This document shows positions 34,856 to 43,537 of a stretch of DNA of 64,000 bases, one piece after another (within the stretch, counting starts at the first letter, position 1; the number at the start of each line of letters is the position of its first letter). This stretch comes from Streptomyces sp. BA2 (GTDB taxonomy: Bacteria > Actinomycetota > Actinomycetes > Streptomycetales > Streptomycetaceae). A program made the position numbers and the translations under genes. The stretch covers positions 2,864,001 through 2,928,000 of the forward strand of contig NZ_WSRO01000002.1 of the NCBI RefSeq assembly GCF_009769735.1, in the 5' to 3' direction. The notes under the pieces are model-generated. The model was not told the origin of the DNA and ran no database searches. It was given only the letters and a program-made list of their open reading frames with translations.

Positions 34856-36376
34856 GTGAGCACCGAGCGATCCGTTCATGACGGGGCCGAGCAGCACGGG
34901 CGGCGTTCCCGCCTTGCCGTCGCGTCGGTGGCGGCCACGGTGCTGCTCGTCGGTGGCGGCGGCGCCTACTTCGCCGCGACCGCGTCAGGCGGCAGCGACG
35001 GCAACGGCAGTTCTCCCGCCGCCGACGGCGGCACGCCCCCGCCCCTCGCCCTCGACGGCCACACGGACGGCCACCGGCAGGAAGGCGGCACCGACGGCAC
35101 CGACGGCATCGCCCCGGGAGAGCCCGACCCGAACGGCGCCGCCTACCGCGCCGATGGCAAGCTGCCCGGCGGCCCCGACGCGGCGGCCGTGCACCACGCA
35201 CGGGGCACGGTCAGCCAGGGCCAGGTCGCCGAACTCGCCAAGGCCCTCGGCGTCACGGGCAAGCCCACCTCGCAGGACGGCGCCTGGAAGATCGGCCCCG
35301 CCAAGGACGGTTCCGGTCCCTCGCTCCAGGTGAGCAAGCAGGCGCCGGGCACCTGGACGTTCACGCGGTACGCCACCGGCGGTGGCGACAACTGCCAGAA
35401 GGGCAAGCCCTGTTCGGAGACGTCCACCGCGCCGAACGGCGAGGGCGAAGCGGTCGGCGAGAGCGCGGCGAAGAAGGCCGCGGCGCCGGTCCTGAAGGCG
35501 GTGGGCCAGGACGACGCGAAGCTGGACGCCCGCCAACTCATGGGCGGCGTACGGGTGGTGAACGCCGACCCGAAGGTGGGCGGCCTCCCGACGTACGGCT
35601 GGTCGACCGGCATCCAGGTCGGCTCGGACGGCCAAGTGGTCGGCGGCAGCGGCCAGTTGAAGACGCCGGAGAAGGGCGCGACGTACCCGGTGATCAGCGC
35701 CGATGAGACCCTGGCCCAGCTCAACAAGTCGGGCGGCGGCGACGGCCGCGTCGGCATCGGCGGCTGCGCGTCGGCGGTGCCGAACGCCAAGGGCGACACG
35801 GCGGACAGCTCGGACGGCGGCGGCCCCGCGGTGGAGGCGGGGACGAAGGCGCCGTGCGAGGAGCCCTCGTCCGCGCCTCCGAAGCCGCAGCCGATCACGG
35901 TGAAGGGCGCCACGTTCGGGCTCGCGACGCACTTCGTGGACGGGCGCCAGACGCTCGTACCCTCCTGGCTGTTCGACGTGAAGCCGCAGGGCGCGAAGGA
36001 CAGCTTCACGGTGACGCATCCGGCCGTGGAGCCGAAGTTCCTCACCTCGCCGAGCACGCCGTCGCCCACCCCGACGCCCACCGAGAAGCCGGGCACGGGC
36101 ACGGGTCAACAGGACCCGACCACGCGCGTCGAGTCCTACCGCGCGGACGGCAGGTCCCTGACGCTGCACTTCTGGGGCGGCGTCTGCAGTGACTACTCGG
36201 CATCGGCCGACGAGAGCAAGGACAGCGTGCGCGTGAAGGTGACCGAGACCCACAAGAAGGGCGAGGTCTGCGTGATGATGGCCAAGGAGTTCACCAAGAC
36301 CGTGACGCTCGACCAGCCGCTGGGCGAGCGCAAGGTCGTGGACGCGGCGGGCGGCGAGACGGTGCCGCGGAAGTAG
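34856..36376 (+). CDS. Large secreted or membrane-anchored protein of unknown function
   Basis: This 506-aa protein has one N-terminal hydrophobic segment (LAVASVAATVLLVGGGGAYFAAT, about 20-42) and an extracytoplasmic remainder rich in Gly, Asp, Pro and Thr. Two structured parts flank Pro/Thr-rich linkers (PSTPSPTPTPTEKPG near 400): a middle part with Cys pairs (NCQKGKPC, GGC..APC) and a C-terminal part with WGGVCSDY and GEVCVMM. The Cys spacing suggests disulfides. GTG at 34856 has AAGGAG at ideal spacing. I do not recognise the family. A terminator follows. Confidence 0.75.
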   Translation: MSTERSVHDGAEQHGRRSRLAVASVAATVLLVGGGGAYFAATASGGSDGNGSSPAADGGTPPPLALDGHTDGHRQEGGTDGTDGIAPGEPDPNGAAYRADGKLPGGPDAAAVHHARGTVSQGQVAELAKALGVTGKPTSQDGAWKIGPAKDGSGPSLQVSKQAPGTWTFTRYATGGGDNCQKGKPCSETSTAPNGEGEAVGESAAKKAAAPVLKAVGQDDAKLDARQLMGGVRVVNADPKVGGLPTYGWSTGIQVGSDGQVVGGSGQLKTPEKGATYPVISADETLAQLNKSGGGDGRVGIGGCASAVPNAKGDTADSSDGGGPAVEAGTKAPCEEPSSAPPKPQPITVKGATFGLATHFVDGRQTLVPSWLFDVKPQGAKDSFTVTHPAVEPKFLTSPSTPSPTPTPTEKPGTGTGQQDPTTRVESYRADGRSLTLHFWGGVCSDYSASADESKDSVRVKVTETHKKGEVCVMMAKEFTKTVTLDQPLGERKVVDAAGGETVPRK

Positions 36377-36393
36377 CGGTCCGCGCCAGGACA

Positions 36394-36439
36394 TACGAAG
36401 GCGGCGGCCCCGGAGTGCTTCGGGGCCGCCGCCTTCGTA
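36394..36439. terminator. Bidirectional terminator, secreted protein / erpA
   Basis: Perfect 19-bp arms (TACGAAGGCGGCGGCCCCG and its complement) flank an 8-nt loop between two convergent genes. Confidence 0.88.
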
Positions 36440-36471
36440 CGTCTCAGATTTATTCGTACGTCTGAGATTTA
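36434..36471. repeat. 19-bp tandem duplication at the erpA 3' end
   Basis: TTCGTACGTCTCAGATTTA (36434-36452) is followed directly by a copy with one mismatch (36453-36471). The second copy contains the erpA stop codon and the first overlaps the terminator arm. Confidence 0.8.
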
Positions 36472-36825
36472 GCTGAACGAGTCGCCGCAGGCGCAGGAGC
36501 CCGTGGCGTTCGGGTTGTCGATCGTGAAGCCCTGCTTCTCGATGGTGTCGACGAAGTCGATGGAGGCGCCGCCCAGGTAAGGAGCGCTCATCCGGTCGGT
36601 GACGACCTTCACGCCGTCGAAGTCCTTGACCACGTCGCCGTCGAGCGAGCGCTCGTCGAAGAACAGCTGGTAGCGAAGGCCCGAGCAGCCGCCGGGCTGA
36701 ACGGCGACGCGCAGGGCAAGGTCGTCACGGCCCTCCTGCTCAAGAAGGCCCTTGACCTTGGCCGCGGCGGCGTCGGACAGGAGGATGCCGTCGCTCACGG
36801 TGGTGGTCTCGTCCGATACGGACAT
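36469..36825 (-). CDS. erpA: Iron-sulfur cluster insertion protein, HesB/IscA family
   Basis: This 118-aa A-type carrier has the three conserved cysteines: C47 in GGCSGLRY and C111-x-C113 in GSCACGDSF. It delivers Fe-S clusters to apo-proteins. ATG at 36825 has GGGAGAGAAG upstream. Its neighbour nadA encodes a 4Fe-4S enzyme and the cysteine desulfurase-TusA gene is nearby, consistent with a sulfur and Fe-S theme. The stop codon falls in a tandem 19-bp duplication. Confidence 0.94.
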   Translation of the reverse strand: MSVSDETTTVSDGILLSDAAAAKVKGLLEQEGRDDLALRVAVQPGGCSGLRYQLFFDERSLDGDVVKDFDGVKVVTDRMSAPYLGGASIDFVDTIEKQGFTIDNPNATGSCACGDSFS

Positions 36826-37023
36826 CTGCTTCTCTCCCGGGTTGTACGGAGACTGCTTGCCGACGGTTGCAACCGGCGGGGCCGCGGATTCATTCCGGGC
36901 CGAGTGCTCTGTCTTTCGGCTGTCTTGCGACTGTCTTCCCCTTCATGCTCGCACATGCCGCCGCGAGGAGCAGCGGCCCGTCGAAGGCGAACGCGTCACA
37001 TCGACACTATGGCCATCGTCAAA

Positions 37024-37053
37024 CTGACGTGAAGCGGTTATGATAGATAACGT
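37024..37053 (+). promoter_or_regulatory. nadA promoter with GTTAT-N5-ATAAC palindrome
   Basis: CTGACG (-35) and TAACGT (-10) are 18 nt apart in an AT-rich patch. GTTATGATAGATAAC (37037-37051) is a perfect 5-bp palindrome within the spacer and -10 region, a natural operator position for an NAD-pathway repressor (inference). Confidence 0.42.
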
Positions 37054-37099
37054 CAATTAGACGAAAAGGCTCGTCTGCAGAACAGAAAGGGTGCGTGTC

Positions 37100-38308
37100 G
37101 TGACCACCGCCCAGTCCCCCGCGGACCTCGTGGACCTCGATGTTCAGCCCACACCGCTCGCCCTCCTGCTGCTCGGCCGCGAGGCCGACCCCAAGAGCGA
37201 GCGCGGTGTGGAGTGCCCCGGCGATCTGCCGTCGCCCTCCGACCCCGACCTGGTGGAGCGCGCACGCGCCGCCAAGGAGAAGCTCGGCGACAAGGTCTTC
37301 GTGCTCGGCCACCACTACCAGCGCGACGAGGTCATCCAGTTCGCGGATGTCACCGGCGACTCCTTCAAGCTGGCCAAGGACGCGGCCGCCAAGCCGGAGG
37401 CTGAGTACATCGTCTTCTGCGGCGTGCACTTCATGGCCGAGTCCGCGGACATCCTGACCACCGATGACCAGAAGGTCGTCCTGCCCGACCTGGCCGCCGG
37501 CTGCTCGATGGCCGACATGGCCACCGCCGAGCAGGTCGCGGAGTGCTGGGACGTGCTGACCGAGGCCGGGATAGCCGAGCAGGTCGTGCCCGTCTCGTAC
37601 ATGAACTCCTCGGCGGACATCAAGGCCTTCACCGGCAAGCACGGCGGGACGATCTGCACCTCGTCCAACGCCAAGCGGGCCCTGGAGTGGGCCTATGGGC
37701 AGGGGGAGCCCAATTCAACAAAGGTGCTGTTCCTGCCCGACCAGCACCTCGGGCGCAACACCGCCGTCCGCGACATGGGCCTCTCGCTCGACGACTGCGT
37801 CCTCTACAACCCGCACAAGCCGAACGGCGGCCTGACCGTCGAGCAGCTGCGTGACGCGAAGATGATCCTGTGGCGCGGGCACTGCTCGGTGCACGGGCGC
37901 TTCTCGCTGGAGTCCGTGGAGGACGTGCGCGCGCGGATACCCGGCGTGAACGTCCTGGTGCACCCCGAGTGCAAGCACGAGGTCGTGGCCGCCGCGGACT
38001 ACGTGGGCTCGACCGAGCACATCATCAAGACCCTGGAGGCGGCTCCCGCCGGTTCCAAGTGGGCGATCGGCACCGAGCTGAACCTCGTACGCCGCCTGGC
38101 GAACCGTTTCGCCGCCGAGGACAAGGAGATCGTCTTCCTCGACAAGACGGTCTGCTTCTGCTCGACCATGAACCGGATCGACCTGCCGCACCTGGTCTGG
38201 GCGCTGGAGTCCCTGGCCGAGGGCAAGCTGGTCAACCAGATCGAGGTCGACCGCGAGACCGAGCAGTTCGCGAAGCTGGCGCTTGAGCGGATGCTCGCGC
38301 TGCCGTAG
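37100..38308 (+). CDS. nadA: Quinolinate synthase A
   Basis: This 402-aa 4Fe-4S enzyme condenses iminoaspartate with dihydroxyacetone phosphate to quinolinate for NAD synthesis. The signatures HHYQRDEVIQFAD, VNYM-like VSYMNSSADIKA, PDQHLGRNT and the late CFCSTM cysteines are present. An N-terminal extension of about 50 residues is typical of Actinobacteria. GTG 37100 is preferred over GTG 37091 because AGAAAGG ends directly before 37091, leaving 9 nt to 37100. nadB and nadC are not adjacent in this window. Confidence 0.94.
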   Translation: MTTAQSPADLVDLDVQPTPLALLLLGREADPKSERGVECPGDLPSPSDPDLVERARAAKEKLGDKVFVLGHHYQRDEVIQFADVTGDSFKLAKDAAAKPEAEYIVFCGVHFMAESADILTTDDQKVVLPDLAAGCSMADMATAEQVAECWDVLTEAGIAEQVVPVSYMNSSADIKAFTGKHGGTICTSSNAKRALEWAYGQGEPNSTKVLFLPDQHLGRNTAVRDMGLSLDDCVLYNPHKPNGGLTVEQLRDAKMILWRGHCSVHGRFSLESVEDVRARIPGVNVLVHPECKHEVVAAADYVGSTEHIIKTLEAAPAGSKWAIGTELNLVRRLANRFAAEDKEIVFLDKTVCFCSTMNRIDLPHLVWALESLAEGKLVNQIEVDRETEQFAKLALERMLALP

Positions 38309-38326
38309 TCCTGTCCTGATCTCATA

Positions 38327-38362
38327 GGTAAGGGGCACCCGCCATTGCGGGTGCCCCTTACC
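38327..38362. terminator. nadA / marR bidirectional terminator
   Basis: Perfect 16-bp arms (GGTAAGGGGCACCCGC and its complement) surround a 4-nt CATT loop between convergent genes. Confidence 0.88.
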
Positions 38363-38367
38363 GCGTT

Positions 38368-38874
38368 CTACGCTCTTCCTGCCGCGTTCGTTCTACGCTC
38401 CCTGAGCGCGCCCCCCAGCGCCTCCAGCGCCGGCACGGACGCGACAAGCGCCGCGAGCTGCTCGTCGGAGAGCGTGGCGAGCGCGTCGGCGAAGATCTCC
38501 GCCCAGGCGTTCTCGATCAGGGCCATTCCCTGCTCCGCCTTGAGGGTCGGCTTCAGGCGCACCACCCGGCCGTCGTTCGGGTCCTTCTCGCGCTCCAGGT
38601 GTCCCGCGTTGACCAGGCCGCGGACCGTGGCGCTCACATTGCTGGCGTGCAGGCCGAGCTCGCGGGCCAGGACGCTCACGGTCACGCCCGGTTCCGCGTG
38701 GACGTAGCGCATCAACTCCAGCTCCGACGGCGGCAGTCGCCACAGCCCCGCCTCCTCCATGCCCTGGAAGCGCAGGACCCGCGAGAGCGCGTACAGCGCG
38801 GGGGTCAGCTCCCTGGCGTGCTGGAAGAGCCTGCGGTCGGCCTCGTCGTTCTTCACGTTCCTCTGCTCGGTCAC
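38368..38874 (-). CDS. MarR-family transcriptional regulator
   Basis: This 168-aa protein has the winged-helix pattern of MarR: LPPSELELMRYVHAEPGVTVSVLARELGLHASNVSATVRGLVNAGHLEREKDPND, where DPNDGR forms the wing, flanked by dimerisation helices. It probably represses the divergent MFS exporter; a palindrome at 38894-38913 sits between them. GTG 38874 has GGGAGC immediately upstream, which is too close for a normal ribosome binding site; a GTG six codons later is a possible alternative start. The ligand is unknown. Confidence 0.88.
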   Translation of the reverse strand: MTEQRNVKNDEADRRLFQHARELTPALYALSRVLRFQGMEEAGLWRLPPSELELMRYVHAEPGVTVSVLARELGLHASNVSATVRGLVNAGHLEREKDPNDGRVVRLKPTLKAEQGMALIENAWAEIFADALATLSDEQLAALVASVPALEALGGALRERRTNAAGRA

Positions 38875-38893
38875 GCTCCCATGCTAGCGTTCT

Positions 38894-38913
38894 AGATAGT
38901 TATATAAGTATCT
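38894..38913. promoter_or_regulatory. Putative MarR operator in the divergent promoter
   Basis: AGATAGTTATATAAGTATCT is a 20-bp AT-rich near-palindrome (one mismatched pair) in a GC-rich chromosome. It lies 20 nt before the marR start and 38 nt before the MFS start. Confidence 0.6.
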
Positions 38914-38950
38914 GCATTTTCCACTTCACGCATCCGGGGGTTCCTCTGCC

Positions 38951-40171
38951 ATGCCCTTGCTCACCGCCGCGCTCGCGCTGCTCTCGTTCATCGGTCCGCT
39001 CTCGACCGACATGTACCTCCCTGCCTTTCCGCGGATGGCCGACGAACTGCACGCCGACGCCTCCGGGGTGCAGCTCACGCTGACCGCGTTCCTGGTCGGG
39101 ATGACGCTCGGGCATCTCGTCTTCGGGCCGCTCTCCGACCGGTACGGCAGACGGGCACCTCTGCTCGCGGGCGCGGCCGTGTGCACCGCGGGGACCGCGC
39201 TGTGTGCCGTGGCGCCGTCACTGGGATGGCTGGTCGCGCTGCGGTTCGTGACCGGGTTCAGCGGGGCCGCGGGGGTCGTGATCAGCCGGGCCGTGGTCGC
39301 GGACCGGGTCCAAGGGGCCGCGGCAGCACGGCTGTTCGGGGTGCTCATGACGCTGGCCGGGATCGCGCCGATCATCGCCCCGCTGGCCGGCGGCGCGGTG
39401 ATCGGGGGCGCGGGGTGGCGAGGCGTGTTCTGGGTGCTCGCCGGGGTGTCGTTCCTCGTGACCCTGGCGGTGGTGGTCGGCGTACCGGAGAGCCTGCCGA
39501 AGGAGCGGCGGCACGAGGGCGGGGTGCGGCAGGTGGTGGCCTCGGCCCGCGAGGTCGTGGGCGACCGGGCGTACGTGGGCTACACGCTCGCCTTCACCTT
39601 CGGGTTCGGGATGCTGTTCTGCTACATCGCCGGGTCGCCGTTCCTGCTGCAGAACGTGCTGGGCATGGGGGTGGGGGCGTCGTCCGTCGCGTTCTCGGGC
39701 GGGGCCGTGGTCGCGACGCTCTCCAGTGCGGTAGGGGCCCGCCTTGTCGGGCGGGTCGCTCCCGAAGCGTTGCTGCGGGGTGGGCTGTTGGCGATGCTCT
39801 CCGGGTCGGCGGTGCTGCTGGCCGCCACGACGGCGGGGCTGCTCACGACGGTGCTCTGCCTGGTGCTCCTGGCCGTGGTGTGCGGCGGGCTCGGCCTGGT
39901 GGTGGCGAACTCGGCGGCGCTGGCTCTCGCGCGGGTCCCTTACGCCTCCGGGGTGGGGTCCGCCTTGCTCGGTACCGCCCAGAGCGCGCTGGGCGCGGTG
40001 GTGGCGCCGCTGGTGGGGCTCGGCGGGGGCTCCACTGCCGTGCCGCTGTTTGTGGGGATGACGCTTTGCAGCGGGGCTGCGGTGCTTGCACTTGCGGTGG
40101 GCGTACGCGGACGGGGTGCCCCTCTGAGTGAGGGGCACCCCGTCGGTGGTGGTGCTGGGCGCCTTGGTTGA
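38951..40171 (+). CDS. MFS drug exporter, Bcr/CflA type
   Basis: This 406-aa protein has twelve hydrophobic helices. The N-terminus LSFIGPLSTDMYLPAFPRMADEL and motif A (GPLSDRYGRR, about residue 62) are typical of the Bcr/CflA group of drug:proton antiporters. It is divergent from a MarR regulator, a common exporter arrangement, so it probably exports a toxic compound sensed by that regulator. The final 20 residues are Gly-rich; a 12-bp hairpin (40113-40141) lies inside the 3' end of the coding region. Confidence 0.88.
   Translation: MPLLTAALALLSFIGPLSTDMYLPAFPRMADELHADASGVQLTLTAFLVGMTLGHLVFGPLSDRYGRRAPLLAGAAVCTAGTALCAVAPSLGWLVALRFVTGFSGAAGVVISRAVVADRVQGAAAARLFGVLMTLAGIAPIIAPLAGGAVIGGAGWRGVFWVLAGVSFLVTLAVVVGVPESLPKERRHEGGVRQVVASAREVVGDRAYVGYTLAFTFGFGMLFCYIAGSPFLLQNVLGMGVGASSVAFSGGAVVATLSSAVGARLVGRVAPEALLRGGLLAMLSGSAVLLAATTAGLLTTVLCLVLLAVVCGGLGLVVANSAALALARVPYASGVGSALLGTAQSALGAVVAPLVGLGGGSTAVPLFVGMTLCSGAAVLALAVGVRGRGAPLSEGHPVGGGAGRLG
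40113..40141 (+). terminator. Hairpin inside the MFS gene 3' end
   Basis: GGGGTGCCCCTC and GAGGGGCACCCC form a perfect 12-bp stem with a 5-nt loop, 30 nt before the stop codon. A TGA in another frame lies in the loop. Confidence 0.5.
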
Positions 40172-40192
40172 CGCTTACCCGGCAGCTTCGGC

Positions 40193-40235
40193 GTTGTGCC
40201 CAGCCGTTCCGCCCTGCGGAACGATTGCCCACAAC
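40193..40235. terminator. Inverted-repeat element between MFS and RND genes
   Basis: An inner CGTTCCGC-CCT-GCGGAACG hairpin is flanked by GTTGTG and CACAAC outer arms. From memory this element is widespread between streptomycete genes; here it separates two convergent genes. Confidence 0.65.
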
Positions 40236-40251
40236 GGGGCGGCTGCCGCTC

Positions 40252-43200
40252 TTAGACCTTGGCGGGCTCCGTGACGTCGGACGCTTGCTCAGGCTGCGCC
40301 TTCTTCGCCCGCTTTGTCTCGCGCTTCGTGCGCCTCTTCTCCTTGCGGAGTTCCACCATCGCGTACAGCGTCGGGACGAGGAGGAGGGTGAGGAGCGTCG
40401 ACGTGATCAGGCCGCCGATGACCACCACCGCGAGCGGCTGGGCGATGAAGCCGCCCTCGCCCGTGATGCCGAGGGCCATCGGGAGCAGGGCGAAGATGGT
40501 CGCGAGTGCCGTCATGAGGATCGGGCGGAGGCGGTGGCGGCCGCCCTCGATGACCGCCTCGACCACGCCGTGGCCCTGCCTGCGGTACTGGTTGATCAGG
40601 TCGATCAGGACGATCGCGTTCGTCACCACGATGCCGATCAGCATCAGCATGCCGATCATCGCCGGGACGCCCATCGGGGTGTCCGTCGCGATGAGGAGGC
40701 CGATCGCGCCCGTGGCCGCGAACGGGATCGAGACCAGCAGGATCAGCGGCTGCACCAGCGAGCGGAACGTCGCCACGAGCAGCATGAAGACGATCGCGAT
40801 CGCCGCGAGCATCGCGAGGCCGAGCGAGGCGAACGCCTCGTCCTGGTCCTCGGAGACACCGCCGATGGACGCCGTGGCGCCGTCCGGCAGCTTCAGCGCG
40901 TCGAGCTTCTTGGTGAGGTCGGCGCTGACCGCGCCCGTGTTCTCACCGGTCGGCTTCGCGGTGATCGTCGCGGCGCGGGCGCCGTCGATGCGGGTCATCG
41001 AGACCGGGCCGTCGACCAGCTTCACGTCGGCGATGTCGCCGAGCTGCACCGAGCCCAGGTTCAGCTTGCGCAGTTCGGCGAGCGTCTTCGCGGGCTGCGC
41101 CGACTTCACCACCACGTCGCGCTCGGTGTCGTCCAGGATCGCCTTGCCGCTCTGGGTGCCGCGCACCGCCTGGGCGACGGCCTGACCGAGGGCGGTGTCG
41201 TTGAAACCGGCCGCCGCGGCCTTGGCGTTGGCCTTGACCGAGATGCGCGGGATGCTCTGCGACAGGTCGCTCTGGACGTCCGTGACGTCGTCGATCTTCG
41301 CGACCTCGTCGCGCACCTCGTCGGACGCCTTGCGCAGCACGTCGCCGTCGGCGGCCTTGACGACCACGCTCAGGTCCTGGCTGCCGAAGCCGTCACCGGC
41401 CGCGATGGACGTCTGGCCGATGCCGGAGAGCTTGCCGAGCTCCTCCTCGACCTTGTCCTGCGTCGTGTCGTACGCCGCCTTGTCCTTGAGCGTCAGGGTG
41501 TAGGACGCCTGGTTGGTGTCCGTGCTGCCGCCGAAGGCCGCCATGAAGCCGGAAGAGCCGACCGTGACCTGGTAGTCCTTGATCTCGTCCAGGCCGTCCA
41601 GCATCTTCTCGACCTTCTTGGCCGAGGCGTTGGACGCCGCCAGGCTGGTGCCCGGCTTCAACTCCTGCTTGATGGTCAGGACTTCCTGCTCACCCTGGTC
41701 GAAGAAGTTGGTCTTCAGGAGCGGTGCCATGCCGAACGTGCCCACGAGGACCACGATCGCGATGACGAGGCTGGTGAAGCGGCGACGCGTCGCGAAGCGC
41801 AGGACGGGGACGTAGAAGCGCTGGAGCCTGCTCTTCGCCTCCTTCTCCTCGGCCTTGCGGCGGGCCTCGTCCGGGTCGGCGCCGCGGACGTCCTTGGGGG
41901 GACGCAGGAACCAGTACGAGAGGACCGGCACGACCGTCAGCGAGACGAGCAGGGAGGCGAGAAGCGCCGCCGTGACCGTCAGCGAGAAGGAGCCGAAGAG
42001 CTCGCCCACCATGCCGCCGACCAGGCCGATCGGCAGGAACACCGCGACCGTGGTCAGGGTCGAGGACGTGACCGCGCCCGCGACCTCCTTGACGGCGGTG
42101 ATGATCGCGGCCTCGCGCTCCTCGCCGTATCCGAGGTGGCGCTTGATGTTCTCCAGGACCACGATCGAGTCGTCGACGACGCGGCCGATGGCGATGGTCA
42201 GGGCGCCGAGCGTGAGCATGTTGAGGGAGAGGTCCCGCGTCCACAGCACGATCAGGGCGAGGACGACCGAGAGCGGGATGGAGACCGCGGTGACCAGCGT
42301 CGAGCGGATCGACGCCAGGAAGACCAGGATGACCAGGACCGCGAAGACCAGGCCGAGTGCGCCCTCGGTGGTGAGGCCGTCGATGGACTTGGAGACCGCG
42401 GGGCCCTGGTCGCTCGCGACCGTCAGGTCGGAGCCCTTGCCCAGGTCCTTGCGCAGGTCGGGCAGCTTGTCCTTGACCGCGTCGGAGATGGCGACGGCGC
42501 TGCCGTCCTGGTCCATCGTGATCGCGACGGCGAGGCTGGGCCTGCCGTTCGTGCGCGTGATGGACGTGGCGTCCGACGGCTGCTGCTTCACCGTGGCGAG
42601 GTCACCGAGGCGCACCGGCTTGCCCGGGCGCTCCCCCGGCTTCGCCTCGGGGGTGACCATCAGGTCCTGGATCTGCTTCAGGGAGCTGTAGCCGCCGCCG
42701 ACCTGGACCGTGCGGTTCTTGCCGTCCTCGTCGAAGGAGCCCGCGGGGAGCGTGGCGCCGCCGGCCTGGAGCGCCTGGCCGAGCGCGGCCGGGGTCAGGC
42801 CCGCCTTCGCCAGCTTCTTGTCGTCGGGGGTGACGTCGACCTGGAGGTCCCGCACGCCGTCGACGGTGACCTGGCCGACGCCGTCGATGTCCTCCAGGGC
42901 GGGGACGACGGTGCGGTCGAGCCGGTCGGAGAGCGCCTGCTGGTCCTTGTCGGAGGTGACGGAGAGGACCACGGTCGGGATGTCGTCCGTGGAGCCCGCG
43001 ATGACCTGCGGGTCGACATCGTCGGGGAGCTCGGCCCCGGCGCGGTTCACGGCCTGCTGGACATCGGCGACGAGCTGCTTGGAGCCGCTGCCGTAGTCGA
43101 ACTGGGCCATGATCACGGCGTTGCCCTCGCTCGCCGTGGAGGTGATGCCGGTGATGCCGTCGACCGCGTCGATCGAGGACTCGAGAGGTTCGACGACCTG

Positions 43201-43386
43201 CTTTTCGACCACATCGGGGGACGCGCCCTGGTACGGGGCCAGGACGGACACCATCGGGAGTTCGATGGAGGGCAGCAGCTGCTGCTTGAGCTGAGGGATC
43301 GCGATCGCGCCGAAGACCAGCGCGATGATGGATATCAGCCCGACTAGGGCCCGTTGGGCGAGGCTGAAGCGGGACAGCCAGGACAT
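40252..43386 (-). CDS. RND (AcrB/MdtB-like) efflux transporter
   Basis: This 1044-aa protein has the RND layout: one N-terminal helix, a large porter loop (about 40-330), a helix bundle with RVVDDSIVVLENIKRHL, a second porter loop (about 560-860) and a final bundle ending GLITSTLLTLLLVPTLYAM. The two adjacent Asp residues for proton relay are present. It resembles HAE-1 exporters but has no membrane-fusion or outer-membrane partner gene nearby, as expected for a monoderm. The C-terminus is Lys/Arg-rich. ATG 43386 follows AGAGAGA. A two-component pair lies upstream on the same strand. Confidence 0.92.
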   Translation of the reverse strand: MSWLSRFSLAQRALVGLISIIALVFGAIAIPQLKQQLLPSIELPMVSVLAPYQGASPDVVEKQVVEPLESSIDAVDGITGITSTASEGNAVIMAQFDYGSGSKQLVADVQQAVNRAGAELPDDVDPQVIAGSTDDIPTVVLSVTSDKDQQALSDRLDRTVVPALEDIDGVGQVTVDGVRDLQVDVTPDDKKLAKAGLTPAALGQALQAGGATLPAGSFDEDGKNRTVQVGGGYSSLKQIQDLMVTPEAKPGERPGKPVRLGDLATVKQQPSDATSITRTNGRPSLAVAITMDQDGSAVAISDAVKDKLPDLRKDLGKGSDLTVASDQGPAVSKSIDGLTTEGALGLVFAVLVILVFLASIRSTLVTAVSIPLSVVLALIVLWTRDLSLNMLTLGALTIAIGRVVDDSIVVLENIKRHLGYGEEREAAIITAVKEVAGAVTSSTLTTVAVFLPIGLVGGMVGELFGSFSLTVTAALLASLLVSLTVVPVLSYWFLRPPKDVRGADPDEARRKAEEKEAKSRLQRFYVPVLRFATRRRFTSLVIAIVVLVGTFGMAPLLKTNFFDQGEQEVLTIKQELKPGTSLAASNASAKKVEKMLDGLDEIKDYQVTVGSSGFMAAFGGSTDTNQASYTLTLKDKAAYDTTQDKVEEELGKLSGIGQTSIAAGDGFGSQDLSVVVKAADGDVLRKASDEVRDEVAKIDDVTDVQSDLSQSIPRISVKANAKAAAAGFNDTALGQAVAQAVRGTQSGKAILDDTERDVVVKSAQPAKTLAELRKLNLGSVQLGDIADVKLVDGPVSMTRIDGARAATITAKPTGENTGAVSADLTKKLDALKLPDGATASIGGVSEDQDEAFASLGLAMLAAIAIVFMLLVATFRSLVQPLILLVSIPFAATGAIGLLIATDTPMGVPAMIGMLMLIGIVVTNAIVLIDLINQYRRQGHGVVEAVIEGGRHRLRPILMTALATIFALLPMALGITGEGGFIAQPLAVVVIGGLITSTLLTLLLVPTLYAMVELRKEKRRTKRETKRAKKAQPEQASDVTEPAKV

Positions 43387-43537
43387 GGTGGTCTCTCTCT
43401 GTGGCGTACTGCGCAGGAACAGGCACCGGCAGGCCGGTGCCCCCTACACGATCTGCCATGTCCAGGGCAGGATTCGTCACTCCGAGGACCCGTTCTTATG
43501 CGGCGCATACTGCGGGTGCAGTACGTCGCGTCCGCAA
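43387..43537. other. RND upstream region with two palindromes
   Basis: The gap between the response regulator stop and the RND start holds GGCACCGGC-AG-GCCGGTGCC (43422-43441) and TACTGC-GGGT-GCAGTA (43508-43523). The first may be a terminator; the second, AT-richer, may be an operator. Confidence 0.45.

Noticed and set aside
40168..43347. 1059-aa plus-strand reading frame opposite the RND pump
   Set aside because: It is an Arg/Asp/Leu-rich shadow of the RND gene in a high-GC genome, with no recognisable domain.
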